Of a stretch of DNA of 50,520 nt, positions 15,788 through 26,661 are shown piece after piece (position 1 is the stretch's first letter; each line of letters opens with the position of its first letter). The stretch covers positions 1 through 50,520 of the forward strand of contig NZ_LOQI01000004.1 of the NCBI RefSeq assembly GCF_001517915.1, written 5' to 3'. This DNA is from Oceanivirga salmonicida. GTDB taxonomy: Bacteria; Fusobacteriota; Fusobacteriia; Fusobacteriales; Leptotrichiaceae. A program made the translations under genes and the position numbers. The notes under the pieces were generated by a model that made no database searches, was not told the origin of the DNA, and was given only the letters and a program-made list of their open reading frames with translations.

Positions 15788-17968
15788 ATGGATAAGAATA
15801 TATCCTATGTATCAAAAGAGTTAGGCATAGATTACAAAAATGTAGAAAATACATACAAATTATATTTAGAAGGAGCTACTATAGCTTTTATTTCTCGTTA
15901 TAGAAAAGAAGTTACAGGTGGACTTGATGAAGAACAAATTAGAAATATAGTTGATAAAATGACTTATATGGAAAATTTAGAAAAAAGAAAAGAAGAAGTT
16001 TTACGTATTATTGAAGAGCAAGGTAAATTAACGGATGAACTTAAAAAAAGTATAGAAGAAGCAACTGTATTGCAAAAAGTAGAAGATTTATATTTACCAT
16101 ATAAGAAAAAGAAAAAAACTAAGGCTGATATAGCAGTAGAAAAAGGATTAGAGCCATTATCTAAAAAAGTCTTATTAGGTATCACAAAAGATGAATTACT
16201 TACTTTTGCAAAAGAGTATATAACAGAAGAAGTAACAACTATTGAAGAAGCTATAGAAGGAGCATATTTAATAATTGCCCAAAAAATATCAGAAGATATT
16301 AAAATTAGAGAATATCTAAGAGAAAGTCTTATGAAAAATGGAATACTTACTTCAACTCTTATAGAAAAAAATAAGAATTTAGATGAAAGATTTGTTTATC
16401 AGGATTACTATAATTTTACATCTAATGTAAATAAATTGTCTTCTTATAGAATATTGGCAGTTAATAGGGGAGAAAAAGAAAAAATACTTAAAGTAAGTAT
16501 TAATTTTGAAGATACAGATAAAGAAAAAGTATATAGATATATTTTAAACCATAGTTTCAAAAAAATATTAGATGATATGAAAGATGAGTTAATGACTATT
16601 GTAGATGATAGTTACAATAGATTATTATTCCCCTCAATAGAAAATGAAGTTAGAAATATTTTAACTGAAATTTCTGATAAAGATGCAATAAATGTATTTT
16701 CTAATAATTTAGAAAATCTTTTATTACAAGCACCACTTAATAAAAAGACTATACTAGGTTTAGATCCAGGTATTAGAACTGGTTGTAAATTAGCAGTAAT
16801 ATCAAAAGAAGGTTTTTATGTAACTTCTGATGTAATATATCCTGTAAAAGGAGCACATGGTGCTAGACAATTAGAAGAGTCTCGTAAAAAACTAATAGAC
16901 TATATTACAAAATATGATATAGATATTATAGCAATAGGTAATGGAACTGCCTCTCGTGAAACTGAAAGTTTTGTAGCTGAGAGTATTAAAGGACAAAAAT
17001 GTAAATATGTAATAGTAAATGAAGCAGGAGCTTCTGTATATTCAGCATCTAAATTAGCAGCGGAAGAATTTCCGAAATTAGATGTAACTGTAAGAGGAAC
17101 TATTTCAATTGCTAGAAGAATACAAGATCCTTTATCTGAGTTAGTTAAGATAGATCCTAAATCTATTGGTGTAGGAATGTACCAACATGATGTAAATCAA
17201 AAATTATTAAATCAAGAATTAGATGAAACAATAATAAAAATAGTTAATAGAGTTGGTGTTAATGCCAATACTGCATCTTATGCATTACTTAGTTTCGTAT
17301 CAGGAGTTAAGAAAAATATTGCTAAAAATATAGTAGATTACAGAAAAGAACATGGAGATTTTAAAGATAGAAAAGAATTGTTAAAAGTAAAAGGAGTAGG
17401 AGCAAAAGCATTTGAACAAATGGCAGGATTTATAGTTGTTCCTGATTCAAAAAATCCTTTTGATAATACTATAATTCACCCTGAGTCATATAAAATAGCA
17501 GAAGAAATACTTACAATAGTAAACTCTAATAGTAAAGAATTTAGAGAAAAATATGTTGAAATTAGAAAAAGATTAAATGAAATTGGAGAAAAGAAAATAG
17601 TTTCTGCGATGAAAGAAAAATCATATGGAGTAGAAACTGTTAAAGATATATATCAGGCGCTTATAAAAGATAGAAGAGATCCAAGAGAAGATTATTCTAC
17701 ACCAATATTAAAATCAGACATATTAACTATGGAAGATTTAGTTGATGGTATGGAATTAGAAGGTGTTGTTAGAAATGTTGCTAAATTTGGAGTATTCGTA
17801 GATATAGGGCTTAAAAATGATGCCATGATACATATTTCTGAATTATCAGATAAATTTGTAAAAGATCCAGCAGACTTATTAAAAGTTGGAGACATTATTA
17901 AAGTTAAAATATTTAATGTAGACAAAAATAGAAAAAGAGTAACACTTACAAGAAAGGGAGTAAATTAA
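15788..17968 (+). CDS. tex: Tex family RNA-binding transcription accessory protein
   Basis: A 726-residue cytoplasmic protein with the complete Tex architecture: an N-terminal helical part ([17 protein letters not shown]), a YqgF/RNase H-like domain starting near residue 320 ([17 protein letters not shown]), helix-hairpin-helix repeats ([35 protein letters not shown]) and a C-terminal S1 RNA-binding domain from about residue 655 ([16 protein letters not shown] ... RVTLTRK). Tex binds nucleic acids and influences transcription and toxin expression in several pathogens. I chose the ATG at 15788 behind AAAAGGGGG; an in-frame TTG at 15737 lies upstream of the -10 box and cannot be used. It opens the operon; ileS follows after four bases. 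Confidence 0.95.
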   Translation: MDKNISYVSKELGIDYKNVENTYKLYLEGATIAFISRYRKEVTGGLDEEQIRNIVDKMTYMENLEKRKEEVLRIIEEQGKLTDELKKSIEEATVLQKVEDLYLPYKKKKKTKADIAVEKGLEPLSKKVLLGITKDELLTFAKEYITEEVTTIEEAIEGAYLIIAQKISEDIKIREYLRESLMKNGILTSTLIEKNKNLDERFVYQDYYNFTSNVNKLSSYRILAVNRGEKEKILKVSINFEDTDKEKVYRYILNHSFKKILDDMKDELMTIVDDSYNRLLFPSIENEVRNILTEISDKDAINVFSNNLENLLLQAPLNKKTILGLDPGIRTGCKLAVISKEGFYVTSDVIYPVKGAHGARQLEESRKKLIDYITKYDIDIIAIGNGTASRETESFVAESIKGQKCKYVIVNEAGASVYSASKLAAEEFPKLDVTVRGTISIARRIQDPLSELVKIDPKSIGVGMYQHDVNQKLLNQELDETIIKIVNRVGVNANTASYALLSFVSGVKKNIAKNIVDYRKEHGDFKDRKELLKVKGVGAKAFEQMAGFIVVPDSKNPFDNTIIHPESYKIAEEILTIVNSNSKEFREKYVEIRKRLNEIGEKKIVSAMKEKSYGVETVKDIYQALIKDRRDPREDYSTPILKSDILTMEDLVDGMELEGVVRNVAKFGVFVDIGLKNDAMIHISELSDKFVKDPADLLKVGDIIKVKIFNVDKNRKRVTLTRKGVN

Positions 17969-17972
17969 TATA

Positions 17973-20774
17973 ATGAAAATAGATTATGCAAAAACGCTAA
18001 ATTTACCTAAAACAAGTTTTAAAATGAAAGCCAATCTTCCACAAAAAGAAGGTCTTATGATAAGAGATTGGCAAAAATCAAAGTTATATGAAAAATCAAT
18101 AAGCGATAAGACAAAACCAGTATATTTTTTACATGATGGACCACCTTATGCTAATGGAGATATACATATAGGACATGCATTAAATAAAGTATTAAAGGAT
18201 ATAATATTAAAGTATAAGAGAATGCAAGGATTTCATGCACCATTTATACCAGGTTGGGACACACATGGATTACCTATTGAATGGAAAATAATTCAAGAAA
18301 AAGGCGAAAAAATAGCTAATATGACAGCCTTAGAATTAAGACAAGAATGTAAAAAATATGCATTAAAAGAAGTAGAAAAACAAAAAAAGGATTTTATAAA
18401 ATTAGGAATATTGGCTGATTGGGACAATCCATATATAACTTTAAATTCTGATTTTGAAGCAGAAGAGTTAAGAGTATTTAAGCAAATTTATGAAAATGGT
18501 TATGTATTTAAAGGATTAAAACCGGTTTATTGGTCTCCAACTACTGAAACAGCCTTAGCAGAAGCAGAAATAGAGTATAAAGATGTAACATCTTATGCTA
18601 TTTATGTAAAAATGCAACTAGATAAAGATGCCTTAGAAAAATTAAATATAGATGAAGCAAGTATAATAATATGGACAACAACTCCATGGACTATACCTGC
18701 TAATTTAGGTATAGCATTAAATGCTGAATTTGAATATGGAGTATATAAAACAAATAAAGGAAATGTTATAGTTGCAAAAGAATTAGCAAAAACAGCTTTT
18801 TCTAAAATGAATTTAGAATATGAACTAATAAAAGAATTTAAAGGAGATTTATTAGAAAAGACTCACTATTATCACCCTATATTTGATAGAAAAGGTTTAG
18901 TAATCTTAGGAGAGCATGTAACCTTAGAAGCAGGTACAGGTTGTGTTCATACAGCACCTGGGCATGGAGCAGATGACTTTATAGTTGGTAATAAATATGA
19001 ATTAGGTGTATTATCGCCTGTTGATAATAAAGGGCACATGACTTTTGAAGCAGGTAAATATGAAGGAATGTTTTATGCTAAGGCAAATAAAGAAATAATA
19101 AAAGATATGGAAGAAAGTGGACATATATTATTTACTGAACAAATTACTCACTCATACCCACATGATTGGAGAAGTAAAAAGCCTGTAATTTTTAGAGCAA
19201 CTGAACAATGGTTTATAAACATAACTGAAAGTGATATAAGACAAAATGCATTAAATGCACTTAAAGAAGTTAAATTTTACCCAGATTGGGGAAGAAATAG
19301 AATAAATGCAATGTTAGAAGGTAGACCTGATTGGACTATTTCTAGACAAAGAGTTTGGGGAGTACCTATACCTATATTTTATAATAAGAAAAACGAAGTA
19401 ATATATGAACCAGAAATTATGGATAAAGTAATAGAATTAGTTAAAAAAGAAGGAACTGATATTTGGTGGAAATATTCTGCTTCTGAAATAATAGGAGAAA
19501 AATTATTAGCTAAGTATAATCTTAAAGGAGAAGAACTAAGAAAAGAAAAAAGTATATTAGATGTTTGGTTTGATTCAGGTGTTACACATAGATCGGTAAT
19601 AATACCTCGTGAATATAATAGACCAGTAGATTTATACTTAGAAGGTTCAGATCAACATAGAGGTTGGTTCCAATCTTCATTATTAACTTCTATAAGTAGT
19701 ACAAAAGATGCACCATACAAAAAAATATTAACACATGGATTTGTAAATGATGCACAAGGTAGAAAAATGAGTAAATCAATTGGAAATACTATAGCACCAA
19801 AAGAAGTTATAGAAAAGTATGGAGCAGATATACTAAGATTATGGGCATCATCAGTAGATTATCGTGAAGATGTTAGATTATCTACTAATATTTTAGATAG
19901 AATGTCTGACTCATATAGAAAGATAAGAAATACTTCAAGATATTTATTAGGAAATATTTCAGACTTTAATTATGCTGATGATAAAGTGGCATATGAAGAT
20001 ATGTTAGAAATAGATAAATGGGCTATGAATAAATTAGAAAGATTAAAAGAAAAAGTTGAAAAACTTTATGATAACTTTGAATTTTATAGTTTATTCCAAG
20101 AAATAGTGTATTTTTGTATAGTAGATATGTCATCATTCTATTTAGATATAATAAAAGATAGACTATACTGTGAACATAAGACTTCATTAAAAAGAAGATC
20201 TGCTCAAACTGTATTAGTGGAAGTATTACAAGTATTAGTTAGGGTAACAGCACCAGTATTATCATTTACAGCAGAAGAAATATGGTCTAAATTACCTGAA
20301 GAGTTAAGAGAAACTGAGAGTGTGCATTTAGCTTCTTGGTTAGAAAAAAATCCAGAATATAAAGATGATAAATTAGAAGCAAAATGGGCTAAACTACATA
20401 ATTTGAGAAAAGAAGTAAACAAAAAAATAGAAGAAAAAAGACAAAACGGTGAAATTGGATTATCACTAGATGCTTTGGTTATATTAAATATAAAAAATAA
20501 AGATTATGAATTTGTTAAAGAGTATTCTGAGTGGGATATATCTGATATATTCTTAGTATCACAAGTAGAATATAGCGATGAACAATTAATTGAAACTGAA
20601 ATATCTGATATAAGTGTAAGAATTGAAAAAGCCAAAGGAGAAAAATGTGAGAGATGCTGGAAATATAGTGTTGATACGGGAAATTCTGAATTTGGAATGG
20701 TTACACCAAGAGACGCAGCAGTTTTAAAACTTATGAAAGAAAATGGAGAATTAGATGGAATCATTGAAGAATAA
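17973..20774 (+). CDS. ileS: isoleucyl-tRNA synthetase
   Basis: Class I synthetase that charges tRNA-Ile and edits misactivated valine; 933 residues, the usual bacterial length. It has HIGH at 65-68 ([10 protein letters not shown]), the [11 protein letters not shown] region, the editing domain ([29 protein letters not shown]), the DVWFDSG motif and KMSKS at 598-602. The C-terminal zinc-binding segment keeps its first cysteine pair (CERCW, 892-895), but the second pair, normally CxRC before VL, reads TPRD here, so the zinc site looks half lost. The gene lies between tex and lspA, and its last 20 bases overlap lspA. I saw no T-box leader. Confidence 0.97.
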   Translation: MKIDYAKTLNLPKTSFKMKANLPQKEGLMIRDWQKSKLYEKSISDKTKPVYFLHDGPPYANGDIHIGHALNKVLKDIILKYKRMQGFHAPFIPGWDTHGLPIEWKIIQEKGEKIANMTALELRQECKKYALKEVEKQKKDFIKLGILADWDNPYITLNSDFEAEELRVFKQIYENGYVFKGLKPVYWSPTTETALAEAEIEYKDVTSYAIYVKMQLDKDALEKLNIDEASIIIWTTTPWTIPANLGIALNAEFEYGVYKTNKGNVIVAKELAKTAFSKMNLEYELIKEFKGDLLEKTHYYHPIFDRKGLVILGEHVTLEAGTGCVHTAPGHGADDFIVGNKYELGVLSPVDNKGHMTFEAGKYEGMFYAKANKEIIKDMEESGHILFTEQITHSYPHDWRSKKPVIFRATEQWFINITESDIRQNALNALKEVKFYPDWGRNRINAMLEGRPDWTISRQRVWGVPIPIFYNKKNEVIYEPEIMDKVIELVKKEGTDIWWKYSASEIIGEKLLAKYNLKGEELRKEKSILDVWFDSGVTHRSVIIPREYNRPVDLYLEGSDQHRGWFQSSLLTSISSTKDAPYKKILTHGFVNDAQGRKMSKSIGNTIAPKEVIEKYGADILRLWASSVDYREDVRLSTNILDRMSDSYRKIRNTSRYLLGNISDFNYADDKVAYEDMLEIDKWAMNKLERLKEKVEKLYDNFEFYSLFQEIVYFCIVDMSSFYLDIIKDRLYCEHKTSLKRRSAQTVLVEVLQVLVRVTAPVLSFTAEEIWSKLPEELRETESVHLASWLEKNPEYKDDKLEAKWAKLHNLRKEVNKKIEEKRQNGEIGLSLDALVILNIKNKDYEFVKEYSEWDISDIFLVSQVEYSDEQLIETEISDISVRIEKAKGEKCERCWKYSVDTGNSEFGMVTPRDAAVLKLMKENGELDGIIEE

Positions 20775-21243
20775 GAGTTTAATTTATATAGTATTAATAT
20801 TTTTGTTAGTATCCATGGATCAATTATCTAAACAAGCAATGCTTTTATTATCTAATGGAGTTATAGGTTATTCTATGAAAATATTAGGAAACTTTTTTAG
20901 AATAACTTATGTAGAAAATCATGGTGGAGTATTTGGAGTATTTCAAGGACATATAAAAACTTTTACATTAATTAGTACAATTTTAATAATTTATATATAT
21001 TTTTCTGAACTTAAAAACTTCTCTAAATATGCACCTATAACTAAATTAGGAACAAGTTTCATAATAGCAGGAGCTGCTGGTAATATGATTGATAGATTTT
21101 TTAGGGGCTATGTAATAGATATGCTTGATTTTAGAGCAATATGGCATTATGTATTCAATGTGGCAGATGTATACATACATATAGGTATATATATATTAGT
21201 GATTTCTTATGTTATTAATTCATATATTAAAAAGGAGAAATAA
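20755..21243 (+). CDS. lspA: lipoprotein signal peptidase II
   Basis: Inner-membrane aspartyl protease that removes the signal peptide from lipid-modified prolipoproteins. The 162-residue protein has four membrane segments and both catalytic aspartate motifs: [17 protein letters not shown] and [22 protein letters not shown] replaces the more usual VxNxGAAFG but keeps the key asparagine and glycines. The ATG at 20755 lies within the end of ileS, with GGAG at 20745-20748, so the two are translationally coupled; ileS-lspA neighbours are common in bacteria. Clients in this window include the nucleoside-binding lipoprotein and the LytR_C lipoprotein. Confidence 0.95.
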   Translation: MESLKNKSLIYIVLIFLLVSMDQLSKQAMLLLSNGVIGYSMKILGNFFRITYVENHGGVFGVFQGHIKTFTLISTILIIYIYFSELKNFSKYAPITKLGTSFIIAGAAGNMIDRFFRGYVIDMLDFRAIWHYVFNVADVYIHIGIYILVISYVINSYIKKEK

Positions 21244-21245
21244 TA

Positions 21246-22124
21246 ATGAATTTTCAAAGTATAATATTAACATTACAAGAATACTGGGGGAAACAAGGAT
21301 GTATAGTTTCTAACCCATATGATGTTGAAACAGGAGCAGGGACATTTAATCCTGATACATTTTTAATGTCATTAGGTCCAGAACCTTGGAAGGTTTGTTA
21401 TGTAGAACCTTCAAGAAGACCAAAAGATGGTAGATATGGAGAAAACCCTAATAGAGTTTATCAACACCATCAATTTCAAGTTATAATGAAACCTTCACCT
21501 GATAATATACAAGAACTATATATCAAAAGTTTAGAAGCATTAGGTATAGATATTAAAAATCATGATATAAGATTTGTAGAAGATAACTGGGAATCTCCAA
21601 CACTAGGTGCTTGGGGATTAGGTTGGGAAGTTTGGTTAGATGGTATGGAAGTTACTCAATTTACATATTTCCAACAAGTAGGCGGTCTTGAAGTAGATAT
21701 TACACCTGTTGAAATAACTTATGGACTTGAAAGAATAGCTCTATATCTACAAAATAAAGACAATATATATGATTTAGAGTGGGCAGATGGTGTTAAGTAT
21801 GGTGAAAGAAGAAAACAATATGAATATGAAATGACTAAATATAGTTTTGAAGTAAGTGATAGTAAGATGCATTTTACTTTATTTGATATGTATGAAAAAG
21901 AAGCAAATAATTGTATAGAGCATAAATTAGTTTTACCTGCTTATGATTATGTTTTAAAATGTTCACATGTATTTAATAATTTAGATGCAAGAGGGAGTAT
22001 AAGTACAACTGAAAGAATGTCATATATTTTAAGAGTAAGAGATTTAGCTAAAAAATGTGCTGAAGTTTTTGTTGAAAATAGAAAAGCATTGGGCTACCCA
22101 TTACTTAAAAAGGAGGAAAAATAA
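21246..22124 (+). CDS. glyQ: glycyl-tRNA synthetase alpha subunit
   Basis: Catalytic subunit of the heterotetrameric bacterial glycyl-tRNA synthetase (class II). At 292 residues it has the typical length and conserved sequence throughout: [25 protein letters not shown] at the start, [50 protein letters not shown] and TYGLERIA, which cover the class II active-site motifs. It has its own site (aaggagaaata) two bases after lspA and overlaps glyS by one base. Confidence 0.97.
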   Translation: MNFQSIILTLQEYWGKQGCIVSNPYDVETGAGTFNPDTFLMSLGPEPWKVCYVEPSRRPKDGRYGENPNRVYQHHQFQVIMKPSPDNIQELYIKSLEALGIDIKNHDIRFVEDNWESPTLGAWGLGWEVWLDGMEVTQFTYFQQVGGLEVDITPVEITYGLERIALYLQNKDNIYDLEWADGVKYGERRKQYEYEMTKYSFEVSDSKMHFTLFDMYEKEANNCIEHKLVLPAYDYVLKCSHVFNNLDARGSISTTERMSYILRVRDLAKKCAEVFVENRKALGYPLLKKEEK

Positions 22125-24103
22125 TGAGACTTTTATTTGAATTAGGAGTTGAAGAATTACCTTCAAGATATGTAGTAAAATCAGAAAAAGCACTACTTGA
22201 AAATACTAAAAAACTGTTATTAAATAATAGAATAGAAGTGTTTGGAACTAAAAGTTATAGTTCTCCTAGAAGATTAGCCATTGAAATTGAAATGAGTGAT
22301 ACTCAAAAAGATTTAGATGAAACTAAATTAGGACCAGCAATTAACATAGCATTAAAAGATGGGAAGCCAACTAAGGCATTACTAGGTTTTTTAGCATCTA
22401 ATGGTTTAAAAGAAAATGAATATAGCATTATTAAAACTCCTAAGGGAGAATATGTACAAATATCTAAGTTTGAAAAAGGAAAAGATACTAAGGAAATATT
22501 AGCCCAAATTTTAAAAACTGCTATTAACTCATTAGAATTTGAAAAAAGTATGAAATGGGGAAGTAGTCAATTTAGATTTATAAGACCTATAAAATGGATT
22601 TTAGCATTAGTAGATAATGAAGTTCTAGATTTTAGTATTGAAGGTATCAAGGCTAGTAATATAACTCGTGGTATGAGAGAGTTTGGAAGTCAAGAAATAT
22701 TAGTAAAAGATATGTCTAAATATAAAGAACTTTTATTAGAAAATTATGTTATAGCAGATAGAGAAAATAGAAAAGCCAAAATATTAGAAAATTTACCTAA
22801 AAATACTGAAGTAGATAACTCTTTATTAGAAGAAGTTACAGATTTAGTAGAATATCCATGTATAATAGTTGGAGAATTCAATAAAAATTATTTAAATTTA
22901 CCAGAGGAATTAATAACTATAACTATGAAAACTCATCAAAGATATTTCCCAGTAAGAAAAGAAGATGGTAAGTTATCTAACCAATTTGTAGTTGTTAGAA
23001 ATGCACCAGTTTATTCTGAATTGGTTAAATTAGGTAATGAAAAAGTAATAGAACCAAGATTAGCGGATTCTAAATTTTTCTTTGATGAAGATTTAAAAAT
23101 TAATTTATTTGATAATGTAGAAAAATTAAAAAATATTATGTTCCAAAAAGATATGGGAACTATATATGAAAAAATGTTAAGAGCAAAAGAAATAGCAAAA
23201 TATTTAGGAGCAGATGAAAATACTTTAAGAGCCATAGAATTATCTAAGGCTGATTTGGTTTCTAATGTAATAAATGAAAAAGAATTTACAAGTTTACAAG
23301 GTATGATGGGATCTATTTACGCTAAGAATAGCAAAGAAAATGATATAGTTTCTAATGCAATAGAAGAACATTATAGACCAAGATTTCAAGGAGATGATTT
23401 ACCTAAATCAATGGAAGGTGCAATAGCAGCAATATCAGATAAAGTTGATACTGGTATGGGAGCATTTTGTGTAGGACTAAAACCTACTAGTTCAAAAGAC
23501 CCTTATGCTATAAGACGGGCTATACAAGGTGTAACTTATATTGCACTAGATAAAAAATTAGATATATCTTATGTGGACTTATCTAAAAAAGCATATGAAA
23601 TATTTAGTAATGATAAAAAAGTAATATATTCTAATGCTTTGGGAGATTTTATACAATTTTTCAAACAAAGATTAGAAACAGTATTGTCTGAAACATATAG
23701 CAAAGACCTTATTTCTTATGTGATAAATATAGAAACTAACTTTAAAAATATTTTGGTAAAATTAAATAAATTAAATGAACTATCTAAAACAAGTGATTTT
23801 GCTAATTTAATAAATTTACTAAAAAGAATGAAAAATATGGTAAAAGATAATAGTAATAAAGGTATAGATTTAAGTTTAATTAAAGATGAAAATGAAAAAA
23901 ATATGATAAATTTAATAGAAAAATTAAATAATAATAAGAATAATTTTTCTGCTTCAATAGATACATTATTAGAAAATGCCAAAGTTATAAATTCATATTT
24001 TGATAATGTAAAAATTAATACAGATGATGAAAAAATAACTAATAATAGATATGCATTATTAAATAATGTTTTATTCGTGGTTGGAGATATTATAGAAATA
24101 TAA
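22124..24103 (+). CDS. glyS: glycyl-tRNA synthetase beta subunit
   Basis: The tRNA-binding partner of GlyQ, 659 residues. The N-terminus LLFELGVEELPSRYV and the segments ALLGFLASNGL, KWGSSQFRFIRPIKWILAL, TDLVEYPCIIVGEF and KTHQRYFPVRK are characteristic; DPYAIRRAIQGV is the conserved central motif, and the C-terminal third is the anticodon-binding DALR-type domain. It is slightly shorter than the roughly 690 residues common elsewhere, with no sign of a break. It starts at TAATG overlapping glyQ. A HipA-like gene follows after only 23 bases. Confidence 0.97.
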   Translation: MRLLFELGVEELPSRYVVKSEKALLENTKKLLLNNRIEVFGTKSYSSPRRLAIEIEMSDTQKDLDETKLGPAINIALKDGKPTKALLGFLASNGLKENEYSIIKTPKGEYVQISKFEKGKDTKEILAQILKTAINSLEFEKSMKWGSSQFRFIRPIKWILALVDNEVLDFSIEGIKASNITRGMREFGSQEILVKDMSKYKELLLENYVIADRENRKAKILENLPKNTEVDNSLLEEVTDLVEYPCIIVGEFNKNYLNLPEELITITMKTHQRYFPVRKEDGKLSNQFVVVRNAPVYSELVKLGNEKVIEPRLADSKFFFDEDLKINLFDNVEKLKNIMFQKDMGTIYEKMLRAKEIAKYLGADENTLRAIELSKADLVSNVINEKEFTSLQGMMGSIYAKNSKENDIVSNAIEEHYRPRFQGDDLPKSMEGAIAAISDKVDTGMGAFCVGLKPTSSKDPYAIRRAIQGVTYIALDKKLDISYVDLSKKAYEIFSNDKKVIYSNALGDFIQFFKQRLETVLSETYSKDLISYVINIETNFKNILVKLNKLNELSKTSDFANLINLLKRMKNMVKDNSNKGIDLSLIKDENEKNMINLIEKLNNNKNNFSASIDTLLENAKVINSYFDNVKINTDDEKITNNRYALLNNVLFVVGDIIEI

Positions 24104-24126
24104 GAAAAATTAAAAAGTGAGGGATT

Positions 24127-25323
24127 ATGGAAACTTTAAAATATATAAAAGAATATACTTTAAAAAGTAAAGATATTCCTTTGCTTGATTTTAGATTTTC
24201 TAGTTTTAAAAATGAAAATTTTAAAAATATAGAAAAACTAGAAATTTTAAAAATTTATAAAGATTTTTCTAAATTAAGACCATTAGATTTAGAAAATGAT
24301 ATAGATTCATTAGAAAAATTTATAAAAAATAGGAGAATACCTAATAATAGAGAAAATTTTGATAAGATTATAAACACTCTACCTTATGAAAATAGAAACT
24401 TATTAACAAGTTACATTGATATATCATTAGCATTATCATTAAATGATTCTTATTGGCTAGTGCCTAAAAATAGTAAGTTTTTATGGAAAGACTATAACTT
24501 ATATAACAATAACTTTTCAAAACTTATATCTGAAACTGCTTTTTTTGGAATAGAGCATAGCATTAAAATGCTTACAACTTCCCCTGAATATACAACAAAT
24601 GGAGCAATAAAAAAATGTTGGTATAGATATGACAATGGGAAAACTGTATTATTTAAGTCAAATAGTGTAGAATATGCTAATAGGGGTAAAGAAGCCTATA
24701 CCGAATTTTATACAGGTCAAGTTGCTAAATATTTTGATTTTGATTATGTGAAATATGATTTAGTTAATTATAAAGGAAATATAGTATCTGCTTGCGATAT
24801 TTTCACAAGTGAGAAAATTTCATATGTACCAATATTTAAGGTTTTAGATAAGAAAGATAATAATAATTTAGAAAAAATTAATGAAATTATGGGTTATGAT
24901 TTTATGGCAGACATGTTAGTATTTGATTCATTAATAGGTAATATAGATAGACATTTAGGAAATTTTGGGTTATTAAGAAATAATGACACAGGAGAAATTT
25001 TAAGACCAGCACCAATATTTGATAATGGTTTATCGTTTATAAATTTAATATCTAGTTTTGAATTAGACAGAAAGGATTTAAGCAAATACTATTTTTCTAA
25101 TTATAAGGATTCATTTTTAGAGGGCTTTGAGAGTATAGTATATAAATATGTAAATGAAAAGCACTTAAAAATATTTGAAAAATTAAAAGATTTTAAAATA
25201 GAAAAACATTCAAAGTATAATTTAGATGATAAATGGTTAAAAGCATTTGAAAATTTTGTTAGAGAAAATGCTAAAATGTTTATAAATATATATATGATAA
25301 AAAAGGAAAAATATGTTAAATAA
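24127..25323 (+). CDS. HipA-like serine/threonine kinase, putative toxin
   Basis: A 398-residue protein with a HipA-type kinase fold in its second half: the ATP-lysine strand TVLFKSNS, the helix EAYTEFYTGQVAKYF, the catalytic loop NIDRHLGNFG (Asp274, Asn279) and the metal motif FDNG (Asp299, the DFG equivalent). The N-terminal 140 residues, including a segment like IPNNRENFDKI and LSLNDSYWL, match a HipA-like group known from Clostridia as single proteins without a HipB partner. HipA kinases phosphorylate translation factors, notably glutamyl-tRNA synthetase; the target here is unknown. No HipB-type DNA-binding antitoxin is encoded nearby. It overlaps the first fic gene by 11 bases and follows glyS closely. 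Confidence 0.78.
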   Translation: METLKYIKEYTLKSKDIPLLDFRFSSFKNENFKNIEKLEILKIYKDFSKLRPLDLENDIDSLEKFIKNRRIPNNRENFDKIINTLPYENRNLLTSYIDISLALSLNDSYWLVPKNSKFLWKDYNLYNNNFSKLISETAFFGIEHSIKMLTTSPEYTTNGAIKKCWYRYDNGKTVLFKSNSVEYANRGKEAYTEFYTGQVAKYFDFDYVKYDLVNYKGNIVSACDIFTSEKISYVPIFKVLDKKDNNNLEKINEIMGYDFMADMLVFDSLIGNIDRHLGNFGLLRNNDTGEILRPAPIFDNGLSFINLISSFELDRKDLSKYYFSNYKDSFLEGFESIVYKYVNEKHLKIFEKLKDFKIEKHSKYNLDDKWLKAFENFVRENAKMFINIYMIKKEKYVK

Positions 25324-26044
25324 TATATTGCAAGAATTTTTACAAGAAAAGAAAATGAAATTAAAAGGTAGAATTTACCATTATACACAAATAAATTTTG
25401 CATATAATTCTAATCATATTGAGGGAAGTTCTTTAACAGAAGAAGAAACTAAATACATATATGAAACTAATTCTTTTATATCTGATAAAGAAAAAATTAC
25501 CAAAATTGATGATATAATAGAAGCCAAAAATCATTTTAAATGTTTTGACTATATCTTAGATACCATTAATGAGCCTTTAAGTGAAAAATTAATAAAAGAT
25601 TTACACAAAATTTTAAAAACTAACACTAATGATAGTGAAATAGACTGGTTTGCAGTTGGAGAATACAAGAAAAAACCTAATTTTATTAGTAATTTAAAAA
25701 CAACTAGTCCCAAACAAGTAAGATTTGAAATGAAAGCATTATTAGATAAATATAATGAGATACCAATTAAAAAAATAGAAAATATAATTGATTTTCATTA
25801 TAATTTTGAAACTATACACCCTTTTCAAGATGGAAATGGTAGAGTTGGTAGACTTATAATGTTTAGGCAGTGTTTGAAAAATAATATAGTACCATTTATT
25901 ATAAGTGAAGAATATAAGTTATTTTATTATAGGGGTTTGAAAAAATATAATGAAGATAAAGCATTTTTAATAGATACTTGTTTATCTTGCCAAGATAAAT
26001 ATAAAGAAATATTAAAAAAATTAAAAGTAGGAGACCAACTATAA
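25313..26044 (+). CDS. Fic family protein, class II (N-terminal inhibitory motif)
   Basis: A 243-residue Fic protein; such enzymes usually transfer AMP from ATP to a hydroxyl side chain of a target. The full catalytic motif HPFQDGNGRVGR sits at residues 169-180, with His169 as base. An N-terminal helix carries the inhibitory motif SNHIEG (Ser33-xxx-Glu37-Gly38), so by the usual scheme this is a class II Fic protein that holds itself inactive. It starts within the end of the HipA-like gene and its stop overlaps the next start, so the four-gene cluster is translationally coupled. The target is unknown. Its last codons contain the 19-bp repeat at 26016-26034. Confidence 0.9.
   Translation: MLNNILQEFLQEKKMKLKGRIYHYTQINFAYNSNHIEGSSLTEEETKYIYETNSFISDKEKITKIDDIIEAKNHFKCFDYILDTINEPLSEKLIKDLHKILKTNTNDSEIDWFAVGEYKKKPNFISNLKTTSPKQVRFEMKALLDKYNEIPIKKIENIIDFHYNFETIHPFQDGNGRVGRLIMFRQCLKNNIVPFIISEEYKLFYYRGLKKYNEDKAFLIDTCLSCQDKYKEILKKLKVGDQL
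26016..26034 (+). repeat. 19-bp direct repeat, left copy
   Basis: AAAAATTAAAAGTAGGAGA is identical to 27083-27101. After both copies the sequence continues to TATAATGA at a start codon, so the fic2 and ruvB starts have nearly the same upstream region. Confidence 0.75.
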
Positions 26045-26661
26045 TGACATTAAAAGATATTGAAAAATTCTATAATTCTATTGATAAAGATGAAGAAGAA
26101 AAATACAGTAAACTTAAATGTTATGATATTTATTCTAAAAAAATTAAATTTAAAAATAAAATTGGAACTATTGAAAACCTAATAGAAATACATAAATATA
26201 TTTTTGATAAAGTTTATGGGAATTTTGCTGGATTGGTAAGAGATAAACCTTTATACAAAGGCAATTTCATATTTTGTATGCCAATATACATTAATAGCAA
26301 TATAGAGCAAATAAATAATAATTTTGCCAAAACAATAGATGATATTATAGAAAAATATTGTGATGTAAATGTGTTACACCCTTTTTATGAAGGAAATGGT
26401 AGAAGTACAAGAATTTGGCTAGACTTGATATTAATTAAGAAATTTAAAGCAGCAATAGATTGGAATAAGGTAAATAAAAAAGATTATTTAGATGCTATGA
26501 AAAAAAGTATTGTTAATACTGATGATATAAAAGAGATTTTAAAAAATGCTATTACAACTAATATAGATGATAGAGAATTATTTATGAAAGGAATAGATGC
26601 ATCTTATGAAATTGAAAATATTAATAATTACAATACAAAAGATTTAGTAAAAGGAGAATAA
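26044..26661 (+). CDS. Fic family protein, class III (C-terminal inhibitory motif)
   Basis: A 205-residue single-domain Fic protein. The catalytic motif HPFYEGNGRSTR lies at residues 112-123 (His112; Glu116 in place of Asp, which is allowed). Near the C-terminus SYEIEN (Ser187-xxx-Glu191-Asn192) fits the inhibitory motif [S/T]xxxE[G/N], the place where class III Fic proteins such as the Neisseria enzyme carry it. It therefore probably regulates itself, perhaps through oligomer state as in that class; this is inferred from the motif. It is distinct in layout from the class II Fic just before it. It overlaps both neighbours by one base. Confidence 0.88.
   Translation: MTLKDIEKFYNSIDKDEEEKYSKLKCYDIYSKKIKFKNKIGTIENLIEIHKYIFDKVYGNFAGLVRDKPLYKGNFIFCMPIYINSNIEQINNNFAKTIDDIIEKYCDVNVLHPFYEGNGRSTRIWLDLILIKKFKAAIDWNKVNKKDYLDAMKKSIVNTDDIKEILKNAITTNIDDRELFMKGIDASYEIENINNYNTKDLVKGE

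Noticed and set aside
17969-21245. T-box or other tRNA-sensing leader before ileS or glyQ
   Set aside because: The gaps are only a few bases, so there is no room for such a leader within the operon, and the tex leader shows no T-box features.
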